From: Chryseobacterium indologenes
GTDB taxonomy: Bacteria > Bacteroidota > Bacteroidia > Flavobacteriales > Weeksellaceae
DNA: 64,000 nt
Reading direction: 5' to 3'
Assembly (NCBI GenBank): GCA_002439165.1
Contig: DJTE01000023.1
Location: forward strand, 1 to 64,000
In this document: positions 1 to 7,714 of the stretch, one piece after another
How positions within the stretch are numbered: position 1 is the first letter of the stretch
Layout: each line of letters opens with the position of its first letter
Notes under the pieces: generated by a model
Told to the model about the DNA's origin: nothing
Seen by the model: the letters and a program-made list of their open reading frames with translations, nothing else
Databases searched by the model: none
Translations under genes and position numbers: made by a program

Positions 1-771
1 TATAAGTACAATGGAAAGGAGCTTCAGGAGACGGGTATGTATGATTATGGAGCGAGGTTTTATATGCCGGATATTGGACGTTGGGGTGTGGTGGATGAAC
101 TTGCTGAGAAATTCAATCGCCATACACCGTATGCCTATGTTGTAAGTGATCCTATCAATGGTATTGATCCTGATGGTAGAGATGTAATATTTATTGCAGA
201 TTCTAAAGCAGTACCTATTGTAGGGCATGGTGCTATTATTGTTGGAAATGAAAGAGATGGTTGGTATTATTATTCAATGAATGGAACGGGGGAAGGAAGT
301 AGGCCGTTTGGAGACTCTAAGAATCCTGATATTGGAACATTTTTAGGTAAAGGATTAAGCCCCAAACAGGCTATGTTAAAAGCCAATATAGTTAATCCTA
401 GTGAAAAACATCATTACGACAAATTTGTGACTGTAAAAACAACCAAAACAGAAGATGAAAAAATAAAGACAAAAGCTTCTAAAGCAGCATGTGCAACAAA
501 ATATAAATTCATAGGTCAATCTTGTGCAAATGTAATGCTGGATTCTCTTAATGAGCTTATAGATATAAGATCAAATAATGCATGGTATATTCCGAATTAT
601 ATAAATCCAGCCCCTAATAATATTATGGAATTTTTTAATGAAGAAAAAGTAGGAGGAATTAATCATTTAAATAGATTCTATCTTCCTGCTGATAAAGAAA
701 TTAAAACTCGTAAAATAGGAAAGCTTGAAATTGGCCCTGTAACTGATGAAAAAGGAGTTGAACATTATTAA
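1..771 (+). CDS. Rhs-family protein, C-terminal tip with putative toxin domain (5' end outside window)
   Basis: The reading frame is open from the first base, so this is the 3' part of a longer gene; the first ATG at 37 is internal. The opening residues (YKYNGKELQETGMYDYGARF, then DIGRWGVVDELAEK and NPINGIDPDG-like text) are the Rhs repeat-associated core that ends the Rhs shell. After DPDGRD, at about residue 60, begins a variable tip of roughly 185 residues. The tip has GHGAIIVG early and QSCANVMLDSL late. A His-first, Cys-later order fits a circularly permuted papain/NlpC-like (LRAT-type) fold, but this is inference. Rhs proteins are polymorphic toxins delivered by T6SS or similar routes. 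The gene is followed after 11 bases by a small membrane protein that could be its immunity factor. Confidence 0.85.
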   Translation, partial: YKYNGKELQETGMYDYGARFYMPDIGRWGVVDELAEKFNRHTPYAYVVSDPINGIDPDGRDVIFIADSKAVPIVGHGAIIVGNERDGWYYYSMNGTGEGSRPFGDSKNPDIGTFLGKGLSPKQAMLKANIVNPSEKHHYDKFVTVKTTKTEDEKIKTKASKAACATKYKFIGQSCANVMLDSLNELIDIRSNNAWYIPNYINPAPNNIMEFFNEEKVGGINHLNRFYLPADKEIKTRKIGKLEIGPVTDEKGVEHY

Positions 772-782
772 CAATATATCTA

Positions 783-1271
783 ATGAAAAAAGTACTTTTT
801 ATTTTAATAGGTATTGTTCTATTTAGCATACTCTTATATTATGCTTTTGGTATATTTTCTTCGTCAGTTGGATGGTATGGTTATCAAAAGTGGAAATATA
901 GAGGAGGAACCACAACTATTATAGAATCAAAACAAAGAAAGGTTTTTGTAAAGAAATTAGAATATAAAATTGTTGATTCTGCCAATTTAAAAGGATTTTA
1001 TTTTAAACCATATATTGAGAAAGGGTTTAGATACGGTTATCATTCTATGGAAGAGACAAGAATTGATCAATATACTAAATACCCATATAATTTGAGTTAT
1101 GAAAGAAGTAAAAATAATTCTATTTCATTAGATATTTTTCCGGAAGATATGAAAAAAATAGACAGTTGTGAAGTAGTATGGGGCTATTTAAAGCAACCTT
1201 ATTTACAGGATACTATTAGATTTAAAATAAATGGAGCAGGAAATGAAAAAGGGATAATCAAAGTATGGTAA
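783..1271 (+). CDS. small membrane-anchored protein, candidate immunity protein
   Basis: A 162-residue protein with one N-terminal hydrophobic segment (about residues 4-25) and a polar, Lys/Tyr-rich remainder that would lie on the periplasmic side. I recognise no family. It starts 11 bases after the stop of the Rhs tip, on the same strand and with the same low GC. That is where immunity genes of polymorphic toxins normally sit. The immunity role is inferred from position only; it could also be an unrelated accessory protein. Confidence 0.6.
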   Translation: MKKVLFILIGIVLFSILLYYAFGIFSSSVGWYGYQKWKYRGGTTTIIESKQRKVFVKKLEYKIVDSANLKGFYFKPYIEKGFRYGYHSMEETRIDQYTKYPYNLSYERSKNNSISLDIFPEDMKKIDSCEVVWGYLKQPYLQDTIRFKINGAGNEKGIIKVW

Positions 1272-1329
1272 AACCCTTACCACAGTACGAATTCTTTCGT
1301 ATAATAGATAAAAACTTTCCCCGCTGGTG

Positions 1330-1344
1330 CGAGCGTCTCGCTCG
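1330..1344. repeat. short palindrome (hairpin) in Rhs spacer
   Basis: CGAGCG-tct-CGCTCG forms a perfect 6-bp stem with a 3-base loop. It is followed by a GATAGATAAAAA stretch. It is one of three small palindromes in the Rhs island, each followed within about a dozen bases by GATAAA-type sequence. Confidence 0.6.
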
Positions 1345-1397
1345 TACCGATAGATAAAAATAATAAATAATAGTTACCGATAGATAAAAAACTTGCT

Positions 1398-1420
1398 CTC
1401 CGAAGTTTCAAACTTCGGAG
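1398..1420. repeat. 23-base palindrome in Rhs spacer
   Basis: The arms CTCCGAAGTTT and AAACTTCGGAG are perfectly complementary around a single central base, and TAAGATAAA follows. There is no T-run, so it does not look like a classical terminator. It may be a REP-like element. Confidence 0.65.
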
Positions 1421-1455
1421 TAAGATAAATAAGTAGCCAAAGTTGTAAATTATCT

Positions 1456-1463
1456 TAACTTTG
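1456..1463 (+). promoter_or_regulatory. candidate -7 promoter element (TAACTTTG)
   Basis: An exact match to the Bacteroidetes -7 box TAnnTTTG lies 55-60 bases upstream of the second Rhs tip. No TTG stands at the usual -33 spacing; the nearest is only 10 bases upstream. A strong hairpin lies directly downstream, so any transcript would meet a terminator-like structure before the Rhs frame. Confidence 0.35.
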
Positions 1464-1473
1464 CGCCAATAAA

Positions 1474-1507
1474 CATAAAAACCACTGCATCAGTAGTGGT
1501 TTTTATG
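1474..1507. terminator. 13-bp stem hairpin upstream of second Rhs tip
   Basis: CATAAAAACCACT (1474-1486) and AGTGGTTTTTATG (1495-1507) are perfect inverted repeats with an 8-base loop. The A-rich and T-rich flanks allow termination in either direction. It ends the first Rhs cassette and sits 12 bases before the point (about 1519) where Rhs-like coding sequence resumes. Confidence 0.6.
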
Positions 1508-1566
1508 TATAGGTTTAGGAAAACCGCTATATTTACCAGTACAGAGATCACCTGGGCAATGCTAGG

Positions 1567-2559
1567 ATGAGCTATGCCAGAAACAGCGAAGGCGCAATTG
1601 AAATAACGGATGTCAACAATTATTATCCTTTTGGATTGAACCATATTGAAGGGATCTCCAGAGGACAGTTGGGCAGTTATTTTAATTATAAGTACAATGG
1701 AAAGGAGCTTCAGGAGACAGGAATGTATGATTACGGGGCAAGGTTTTATATGCCAGACTTAGGAAGATGGGGTGTACATGATCCCTTAGCAGAAATGTAC
1801 CAGCCAATGTCAACATATAATTACGGAGGAAATAATCCAATTCGCTTTATTGATCCTAATGGAATGAATTTGGACATATATGAGCTAGATAGAAATGGTA
1901 GTTTAAAATGGAAAGATACATCAGATAGAGATGTTATTTATGCTTCTAAAAACTTTGATAGCAATGGAAAACTTAAAGCTAAAAATGATGGCGGTGTAGA
2001 TGTTGGAGAGGCTGGTTATATTAAAAAACATACAGAAACAGGAAATGTAGAATATTCTAATGATAGTAATCAGACATATAGCTTAATTGATTTTGGAAAT
2101 GAAAATAAAGCTTTAGCAGTACATGAATATATATCTAATAATTCTGATGCAGAGTTTATAGTAGCAACAGGTTTAAAAGATGGTAGTGAAAAATCAATAA
2201 TAGGAAAAAATGGGGTATTAGAGGATCCAGCTACTTCCGGATCCGTTATAATATACCCTTTCATAAATTATTTTGATAGTAATTCAATTACTCTGTTTGG
2301 ACATAACCATCCTAATAATGTATATGAAATTGGTCCTAGTGGATATGATATAATTATGACAGGACGGAATGGAAACCACTTTGAAAAATCAAGATTACCC
2401 GGGAATAGTCCAAGTCAAGGAGATAAAATTAGTAGTTCTAGTTTTCCAAGAACAACAACATTATTTATTTATACTCCTAAATATCACGCAGGGCCTAAAA
2501 CTGTTTATTACAATCAAGAAGAAGTTACTTTAATAAAGAATGGTTATCATAAAAAGTAA
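1567..2559 (+). CDS. orphan Rhs tip with JAB-like metalloprotease toxin domain
   Basis: A 330-residue orphan Rhs C-terminus. In-frame Rhs text extends upstream of ATG 1567 back to a TAG at 1516-1518 (including IYQYRDHLGNARM), so it is a displaced core fragment rather than a full gene. Residues 1 to about 98 are Rhs core (NNYYPFGLNH, YKYNGKELQETG, RFIDPNG). The tip then shows GHNHPNN (His246, His248) and SQGD (Ser283, Asp286). Together these match the HxHP...SxxD zinc motif of the JAB/MPN fold; a JAB-like toxin domain (Pfam Toxin-JAB1) is known from Bacteroidetes Rhs proteins. The predicted activity is isopeptidase or protease, by inference. Whether it is expressed, or is a silent cassette used by recombination, is unknown. 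Confidence 0.8.
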   Translation: MSYARNSEGAIEITDVNNYYPFGLNHIEGISRGQLGSYFNYKYNGKELQETGMYDYGARFYMPDLGRWGVHDPLAEMYQPMSTYNYGGNNPIRFIDPNGMNLDIYELDRNGSLKWKDTSDRDVIYASKNFDSNGKLKAKNDGGVDVGEAGYIKKHTETGNVEYSNDSNQTYSLIDFGNENKALAVHEYISNNSDAEFIVATGLKDGSEKSIIGKNGVLEDPATSGSVIIYPFINYFDSNSITLFGHNHPNNVYEIGPSGYDIIMTGRNGNHFEKSRLPGNSPSQGDKISSSSFPRTTTLFIYTPKYHAGPKTVYYNQEEVTLIKNGYHKK

Positions 2560-2564
2560 TAAAA

Positions 2565-3155
2565 ATGGAAAAATTAATAATTTTAATATCCTTTTTGATA
2601 TTTTCTCAATATTCAGCACAAAATAAAGTTGAAAAATTAGGCGAAATAACTAAGGAAGCAATGAAGCTTTATATGAAAGACACTTTAAAAAGACCTTTTA
2701 AATATGGAGATTATATTGCCATAAGCATATTTTCAGATTCGACTTCTAATAAAATTGGTTTATATATAGAAACATTAGATAAAGACTTCAAACTTTATAA
2801 AAATACCATTAATTATAAATGGTTTATATATCAAAACAAGAATATTATTGTTTTTTGTGGCTTTAATCCATCAATTAAATGCCAGGAATATTTTGAATCA
2901 TTAAATTTTAAAACTGATGAAAAAAATAGTATGGAAATATCAGATCAGCAAACTTATTCTGGTAAATTGGACGAAAATACTAGACTTTGGACTATTGGTA
3001 TAAATAAAGACTATAAAATTACCTACATTAGTGGTAAAATGATTGAAGCTGAAATTGCTAATCCCAAAGGATTTAAAATGTTTTTAAGTAAATTTTCTTC
3101 ATTGAAATTGTATCAACTTTATGAAGGTGGGGAAATAATAAATATTAAAAAATGA
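2565..3155 (+). CDS. small secreted protein, candidate immunity or accessory protein of the JAB-type tip
   Basis: A 196-residue protein with an N-terminal signal peptide (hydrophobic stretch to about residue 18, ending FSQYSAQ). It has no recognised domain. It begins 5 bases after the stop of the orphan Rhs tip and shares its very low GC, which suggests they moved together. A periplasmic immunity protein is plausible from position, but nothing in the sequence proves it. Confidence 0.6.
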   Translation: MEKLIILISFLIFSQYSAQNKVEKLGEITKEAMKLYMKDTLKRPFKYGDYIAISIFSDSTSNKIGLYIETLDKDFKLYKNTINYKWFIYQNKNIIVFCGFNPSIKCQEYFESLNFKTDEKNSMEISDQQTYSGKLDENTRLWTIGINKDYKITYISGKMIEAEIANPKGFKMFLSKFSSLKLYQLYEGGEIINIKK

Positions 3156-3182
3156 CAGGTATGTTAATATTACCCTGCTGTG

Positions 3183-3199
3183 CAAAGTCTTTGACTTTG
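3183..3199. repeat. short palindrome in Rhs spacer
   Basis: CAAAGTC-ttt-GACTTTG is a 7-bp stem with a 3-base loop, followed by GAGCGGATAAAA. It resembles in layout the palindromes at 1330 and 1398. Confidence 0.55.
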
Positions 3200-3214
3200 A
3201 GCGGATAAAAAAGA

Positions 3215-3249
3215 AGAGAGGCTGCCCAAACTTTTAGGACAGCCTCTCT
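3215..3249. terminator. bidirectional terminator between Rhs island and M43 protease
   Basis: AGAGAGGCTG (3215-3224) pairs perfectly with CAGCCTCTCT (3240-3249). It lies between two convergent genes and probably ends both transcripts. No long T-run follows on either strand. Confidence 0.65.
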
Positions 3250-3276
3250 GAAATTGATTATGAAAGATATTTTCAT

Positions 3277-4512
3277 TTATTTTTTGATGAACTTCATCGA
3301 TTTAACAAAATCTTTGTTGTTGTAAGTTCTTACATAATATACTCCGTTGGCAAAATCTTTTACATCAATCTTATCGGTTTCATTTTTAATGACCGCTTTT
3401 TTTACCAGTCGTCCTTCAGCATTAAAAATTTCAACTTCATTGATAGGAGCTAAAGGTGATGCAATAGAAATATACTGAGTAGTCGGGTTAGGGAAAAGAT
3501 TGATAGAGTTGGCTTTTTCCACTTCATTGACTGATAAGAATGAGCAGGCATTGGAATTTAAAAGACTCGCTCTTGGGCCTGACATTGTATTAGACGCAAT
3601 TGTCTTCTGATCATTGGTAAACATAGCCATTTCAAAATCGGATACATAATCCATATAGTTCATAAACATTGCTCCGTTGGCAGACGGTGTACAGGTATAC
3701 TGATTATCCGGGAAAGAAGGATAATCCTCTGTAAAGTAAGGTCCGCTTGTAGCTGGTGTATCAGCACATCCGTCATCATTATCAGGTGTACCACAAATAC
3801 TGTCATCTTCGCCCCACGGGTGTAACAACCCAAAATAGTGCCCTATTTCATGAGTAGCTGTTCTACCTCCACTAAAAAGAGGTGCAACTGTTCCCGTAGT
3901 TCCAAAATATTTATACCCTATTGCAAGACCGTCAAATGGCTGGCCGGCAGCGTCCGGCAAATAAGCCCATCCTAGATAAGGGTTCGGCATATCCCCTACC
4001 CAGATATTGAGATACTTTGTAGGATCCCAGGCCACAAGGCCTGCCGAAGTATAATAATTATTACTGAAGTTAAAAGTTGAAGCAACAGACTTTCTTTCAA
4101 TACCAGTAGTAGTCGCTCCAGTAGGTGTTTTTGTCGCCATACAGAATGCCAGTTCCATATCTGCTGCAAAAGGCTTGAATGCATCCGGAACTACTGAGTT
4201 AAAATCAGCATTCATCTTTCTGAAGTCATTGTTAAGCACAGCAATCTGAGATGCTATCTGTTCATCAGTAATATTCTGAGTTTGATTTTTATACAGAACA
4301 TGAACTACAACAGGAATGGTGACAACAGTCTGTCCGTTCTTTCCTACCGTCGTATTTTTGGTGGTAAGATAATTTCTTAAATCTGCTTTTTTTGCCAAAG
4401 CTTCCGGGTTTTGAGCAAAAAATTCCTTCATTTTCATGCTGGTTGCACACCCCCTCTGAGCATATACGTTAGCCATTAAAATACTGGCTGACAAGAGTAA
4501 AAATCGTTTCAT
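3277..4512 (-). CDS. secreted M43-family zinc metalloprotease with T9SS sorting domain
   Basis: A 411-residue pappalysin/cytophagalysin-like peptidase. The start is set at MKRFLLLSASILMANVYAQ, which gives a clean signal peptide; the open frame extends 24 codons further but runs through the promoter. The zinc motif HEIGHYFGLLHPWG is at residues 221-234 (extended HExxHxxGxxHxxG metzincin motif), with a Met-turn MNYMDY at about 284-289. The last 80 residues (VNEVEKANSINLFPNPT... to FVKSMKFIKK) form a type A T9SS sorting domain. The enzyme is therefore exported by Sec, crosses the outer membrane through the type IX system and degrades extracellular protein. It is a single gene with its own promoter (4534-4561). 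Confidence 0.92.
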   Translation of the reverse strand: MKRFLLLSASILMANVYAQRGCATSMKMKEFFAQNPEALAKKADLRNYLTTKNTTVGKNGQTVVTIPVVVHVLYKNQTQNITDEQIASQIAVLNNDFRKMNADFNSVVPDAFKPFAADMELAFCMATKTPTGATTTGIERKSVASTFNFSNNYYTSAGLVAWDPTKYLNIWVGDMPNPYLGWAYLPDAAGQPFDGLAIGYKYFGTTGTVAPLFSGGRTATHEIGHYFGLLHPWGEDDSICGTPDNDDGCADTPATSGPYFTEDYPSFPDNQYTCTPSANGAMFMNYMDYVSDFEMAMFTNDQKTIASNTMSGPRASLLNSNACSFLSVNEVEKANSINLFPNPTTQYISIASPLAPINEVEIFNAEGRLVKKAVIKNETDKIDVKDFANGVYYVRTYNNKDFVKSMKFIKK

Positions 4513-4533
4513 GTAATTTTTATATATAATGAG

Positions 4534-4561
4534 CAAATATATACTTTTAACAGAAAAACAA
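4534..4561 (-). promoter_or_regulatory. promoter of the M43 protease gene
   Basis: On the minus strand, TTG (4561-4559), a 17-base spacer and TATATTTG (4541-4534) match the Bacteroidetes sigma consensus TTG-N17..23-TAnnTTTG. Transcription would start about 18 bases before the ATG at 4512, which supports that start over the longer open frame. Confidence 0.65.
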
Positions 4562-4726
4562 CAATAAAACATTAAAATAATCACATAAAAATATAGATAA
4601 CCAGCGTAAGCTTTATTGATAGCGTCATAATTAATAGAATGTATTTTGCTCCTGACTTTTATTCTGAAGCCGTTTCACCTTTATCCCGGAGGTATACCAG
4701 TAAAATAATGAAAGTAAAAAAACTGT

Positions 4727-5239
4727 CTAAGGTTTCACAACAGGCATATAAACAGAACACTGCGCTCCATCCTGAACCATTATCTTATCACCTTCAACTT
4801 TTACTTCCTGTTTATAGCTTCCATAGCCCCCTCCCATCTTAAAAGCCTGTACAACTTCAATAATAAGCTGTGATCTCCGCTGATAAAATACACCATAGAG
4901 ACTTGGGCCGGTCTGTCTTTCCAGCAATTGTCCGGCTTTCGTTTCATTCTCAGCATAAAATTTGTCTACGGTGCCATTACTGTTAAATACAATATAATCT
5001 TCATAATGTTGATCATCTGAGCCTCTGCTTATTTCAAGCTTTGGGGGAATGATGTTGAATTTGCCTTTTGTCATATAAGTCCCTTCCATGATATACAGCC
5101 TGTCAAAATAGATCCCTGGAAAATTGGTAGTCCGGAAACCTTCCACCTTTTTTAGAAGCCTATGGTTAATCCGTTCTGATGATTGACAGGAAAAAAGAGA
5201 AAAGAAGACAAGAAATACAATTACGGAATGTTTTATCAT
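4727..5239 (-). CDS. hypothetical lipoprotein
   Basis: A 170-residue protein with a lipoprotein signal: a hydrophobic segment from about residue 5, then LFSCQSS with the acylated Cys at about 18. The mature part is beta-rich and I recognise no family. Its ATG overlaps the stop codon of the degraded membrane-protein gene upstream (ATGA arrangement), so the two were once a translationally coupled pair. Loss of the partner may have left this gene without its function. Confidence 0.7.
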   Translation of the reverse strand: MIKHSVIVFLVFFSLFSCQSSERINHRLLKKVEGFRTTNFPGIYFDRLYIMEGTYMTKGKFNIIPPKLEISRGSDDQHYEDYIVFNSNGTVDKFYAENETKAGQLLERQTGPSLYGVFYQRRSQLIIEVVQAFKMGGGYGSYKQEVKVEGDKIMVQDGAQCSVYMPVVKP

Positions 5240-5528
5240 GATATTAATGATTTAAATTTCAATGCATGTTCTGCTATATCTTTTGTGTGAGAAGAAAGAA
5301 GAACCTCCTCCACGATTATATCGTTTTTATAATTTTTCCGGGAACCAAAACTTTCGGCCTGTACATACTTCAGCTTCAGAGGTCATTATTCCGTTTTTCA
5401 TTATTGATACGGTAAATCCCCCTAGCTACTATATTCAGTAAAACAGCTGTCTTTATAAAATTTCAGTCCTTTCCCATAGAGTTTATCCATACTAATATAC
5501 AAATAACACTGATAATCAGCACAATCAT
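5236..5528 (-). pseudogene. degraded small membrane-protein gene
   Basis: The minus strand reads MIVLIISVICILVW... (ATG at 5528-5526), meets TGA at 5465-5463, and stays open in the same frame (NFIKTAVLLNIVARGIYRIN...) to TGA at 5378-5376. A second frame then reads KLKYVQAESFGSRKNYKN... IAEHALKFKSLIS and stops at the ATG of the 4727-5239 gene. One nonsense change (TGG to TGA would restore Trp) and one single-base frameshift reconstruct a protein of about 96 residues with one N-terminal membrane segment. The family is not recognised. This accounts for nearly all of the 400-base stretch before ppk1. Confidence 0.6.
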
Positions 5529-5641
5529 TATAGACGGTAAGATTCATTCATCAGCCGGTAAAATTTAACCAAAGTTTAATCTAATACATAGGGACTGAAA
5601 CTTGATGATTTACTATTTTTGATAAAATATACACATTCAGA

Positions 5642-7714
5642 ATGTCAGTACACTTTAATCCACGGGATATTACATGGCTTGCCTTTAATGAAAGGGTTTT
5701 ACAGGAAGCTATGGACGAAAAGGTTCCTTTACATCTAAGAATACGTTTTCTCGGAATTTTTTCCAACAATCTGGATGAGTTCTTCAGGGTACGGGTTGCC
5801 GGGCTGAAACGGGCTATGGATTTCAAGGAAAAAGTGATCGCCGAATCATTTTACCAGCCGCCATCCAAAATTCTGCAGAGAATCAATGATATTGTAATCC
5901 GTCAGCAACAGAATTTTGATAATACCTGGAAAAAAATCCAGGCTGAAATGGCTGACCATAAAGTGTATATTAAAAATGCCAGAAATCTTACAGCCAAACA
6001 AAAGGAATTTGTCAGAACTTACTTTGATGAGGTTGTAGAATCCAATGTAATCCCGATCCTTCTTCATGAAAATACCCCAATGCCTTATTTAAGAGATAAA
6101 AGTCTCTATCTTGGCGTTGCAATGAGGAAAAAAGACTGGCAGTATTCCAGTAATTATGCCATTATTGAAATTCCATCCCGTTTTGTAGGAAGGTTTGTGC
6201 TTCTGCCAACAGAAGATCCTGAAGAAAAAAACGTCATGCTTCTTGAAGATGTTATTACCTTCAATCTTCCGCATATTTTCTCCTATTTCGGTTACGATGA
6301 ATTTTCGGCCAACGCATTTAAGGTAACCAAAGATGCCGAACTGGATCTGGATAATGATATCCGTACCAATTTTGCAGAAAAAATAGAAAAAGGACTGAAA
6401 AACAGAAGAAAAGGAAAACCTACCCGTTTTGTCTTCGATAAGGATATGGATAAAGCCCTGCTGGAACTCCTGATCCGTAAACTGAATCTCACAAAAAAGG
6501 ACAGCATCATTCCGGGAGGAAAAATTCACAACTTCAAACATTTCATGGATTTTCCCGATGTTTTTGAAAAATATGAAAAACCGGAAGAAAGAACCTCATT
6601 TACCCATCAGGCTTTTGAACACGGTGAAAGGGTTACCGATGTTATTTTAAAACAGGATATTCTCCTTACCTTTCCGTACCATAAATACAATCCGGTCATT
6701 GATCTGCTGAGAGAAGCAGCTATGGATCCCGATGTAAAATCTATACAGATTACCGCATACCGTCTGGCCAGCAGCTCAAAAATTATCAATGCACTGATCT
6801 ATGCGGCAAGAAACGGTAAAGAAGTTACTGTAATGCTGGAACTTCAGGCAAGATTTGATGAAGAATCCAACCTGGAATGGAAAGATATGCTGGAACCGGA
6901 AGGAATTACCGTCCTGGTAGGCCTTCCCAATAAAAAGGTACATGCCAAACTCTGTGTAATCAAGAAAAGAGCACACAACAAAACAATACAGTACGGATTT
7001 GTAAGCACCGGAAATTTCAACGAAAAAACAGCCAGGATCTATGGAGATCACCTGCTGCTGACCTCCGACCGTGGTATCATGGCTGATATTAACAAAGTCT
7101 TCAATGTTCTGAAAAAACCGAAAGAAGATTATCTTCCCGTTTTAAAAACCTGTAAAAATCTGCTGGTCTGCCCACAGTTTATGCGGGAAAAAATTGTACA
7201 CCATATCGACCGGGAAATTGAAGAGGCCAAAGCCGGAAGACACGCCGTGATCGTCGTGAAAGCCAACTCGGTAAGCGACCGCTTTTTAATTGAAAAACTC
7301 TACGATGCCGCAAAAGCAGGCGTTGTGATCAGAATGATCGTAAGAGGAATCTACTGTGCCGTTAACCAAAAAGATTTTAAAGAAAAAATAAAGGCAATAA
7401 GCATCGTAGACGAATATCTGGAACACGCCAGAGTGATGTACTTCTATAACAAAGGAATGGAAGATATCTATATTTCCTCCGCCGACTGGATGACCCGGAA
7501 CCTCGACTACCGTATAGAAGCCGCCGCAAAGATCACAGACAAAGCCTTAAAGAAAGAAGTGAAAGATATTCTGGACATTCAGTTGAGAGATAACGTAAAA
7601 GCTCGTATTTTAGACAAAAAATTGAGCAACGAGTATGTAAGGAATGATAAAAAAGAATGCCGTTCTCAAATAGAAACCTATAAATATTTAAAAGCTAAAA
7701 CAAGCAAAAAATGA
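5642..7714 (+). CDS. ppk1: polyphosphate kinase 1
   Basis: A 690-residue protein of normal PPK1 length. It reversibly transfers the gamma-phosphate of ATP to growing polyphosphate chains, usually at the inner membrane. The N-terminal domain (FNPRDITWLAFNERVLQEA; FLGIFSNNLDEFFRVRVAGL) is diagnostic. The first phospholipase-D-like catalytic half contains KKVHAKLCVI with His434, equivalent to the autophosphorylated His435 of E. coli; the second half contains HARVMYFYNKG. The position matching E. coli His454 (by my recollection of that sequence) is Phe453 here, in YGFVSTGNFN. The stop codon overlaps the start of ppx by 4 bases. A TATTTTTG -7-like box at 5614-5621 may drive the operon. Confidence 0.96.
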   Translation: MSVHFNPRDITWLAFNERVLQEAMDEKVPLHLRIRFLGIFSNNLDEFFRVRVAGLKRAMDFKEKVIAESFYQPPSKILQRINDIVIRQQQNFDNTWKKIQAEMADHKVYIKNARNLTAKQKEFVRTYFDEVVESNVIPILLHENTPMPYLRDKSLYLGVAMRKKDWQYSSNYAIIEIPSRFVGRFVLLPTEDPEEKNVMLLEDVITFNLPHIFSYFGYDEFSANAFKVTKDAELDLDNDIRTNFAEKIEKGLKNRRKGKPTRFVFDKDMDKALLELLIRKLNLTKKDSIIPGGKIHNFKHFMDFPDVFEKYEKPEERTSFTHQAFEHGERVTDVILKQDILLTFPYHKYNPVIDLLREAAMDPDVKSIQITAYRLASSSKIINALIYAARNGKEVTVMLELQARFDEESNLEWKDMLEPEGITVLVGLPNKKVHAKLCVIKKRAHNKTIQYGFVSTGNFNEKTARIYGDHLLLTSDRGIMADINKVFNVLKKPKEDYLPVLKTCKNLLVCPQFMREKIVHHIDREIEEAKAGRHAVIVVKANSVSDRFLIEKLYDAAKAGVVIRMIVRGIYCAVNQKDFKEKIKAISIVDEYLEHARVMYFYNKGMEDIYISSADWMTRNLDYRIEAAAKITDKALKKEVKDILDIQLRDNVKARILDKKLSNEYVRNDKKECRSQIETYKYLKAKTSKK

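Noticed and set aside
4639..4842. 67-codon plus-strand ORF
   Set aside because: It overlaps the 3' end of the minus-strand lipoprotein gene, has no coding-like composition and contains no motif.
5846..7051. Several minus-strand ORFs inside ppk1
   Set aside because: They are antisense shadows of a clear PPK1 gene and show no domain or start context.
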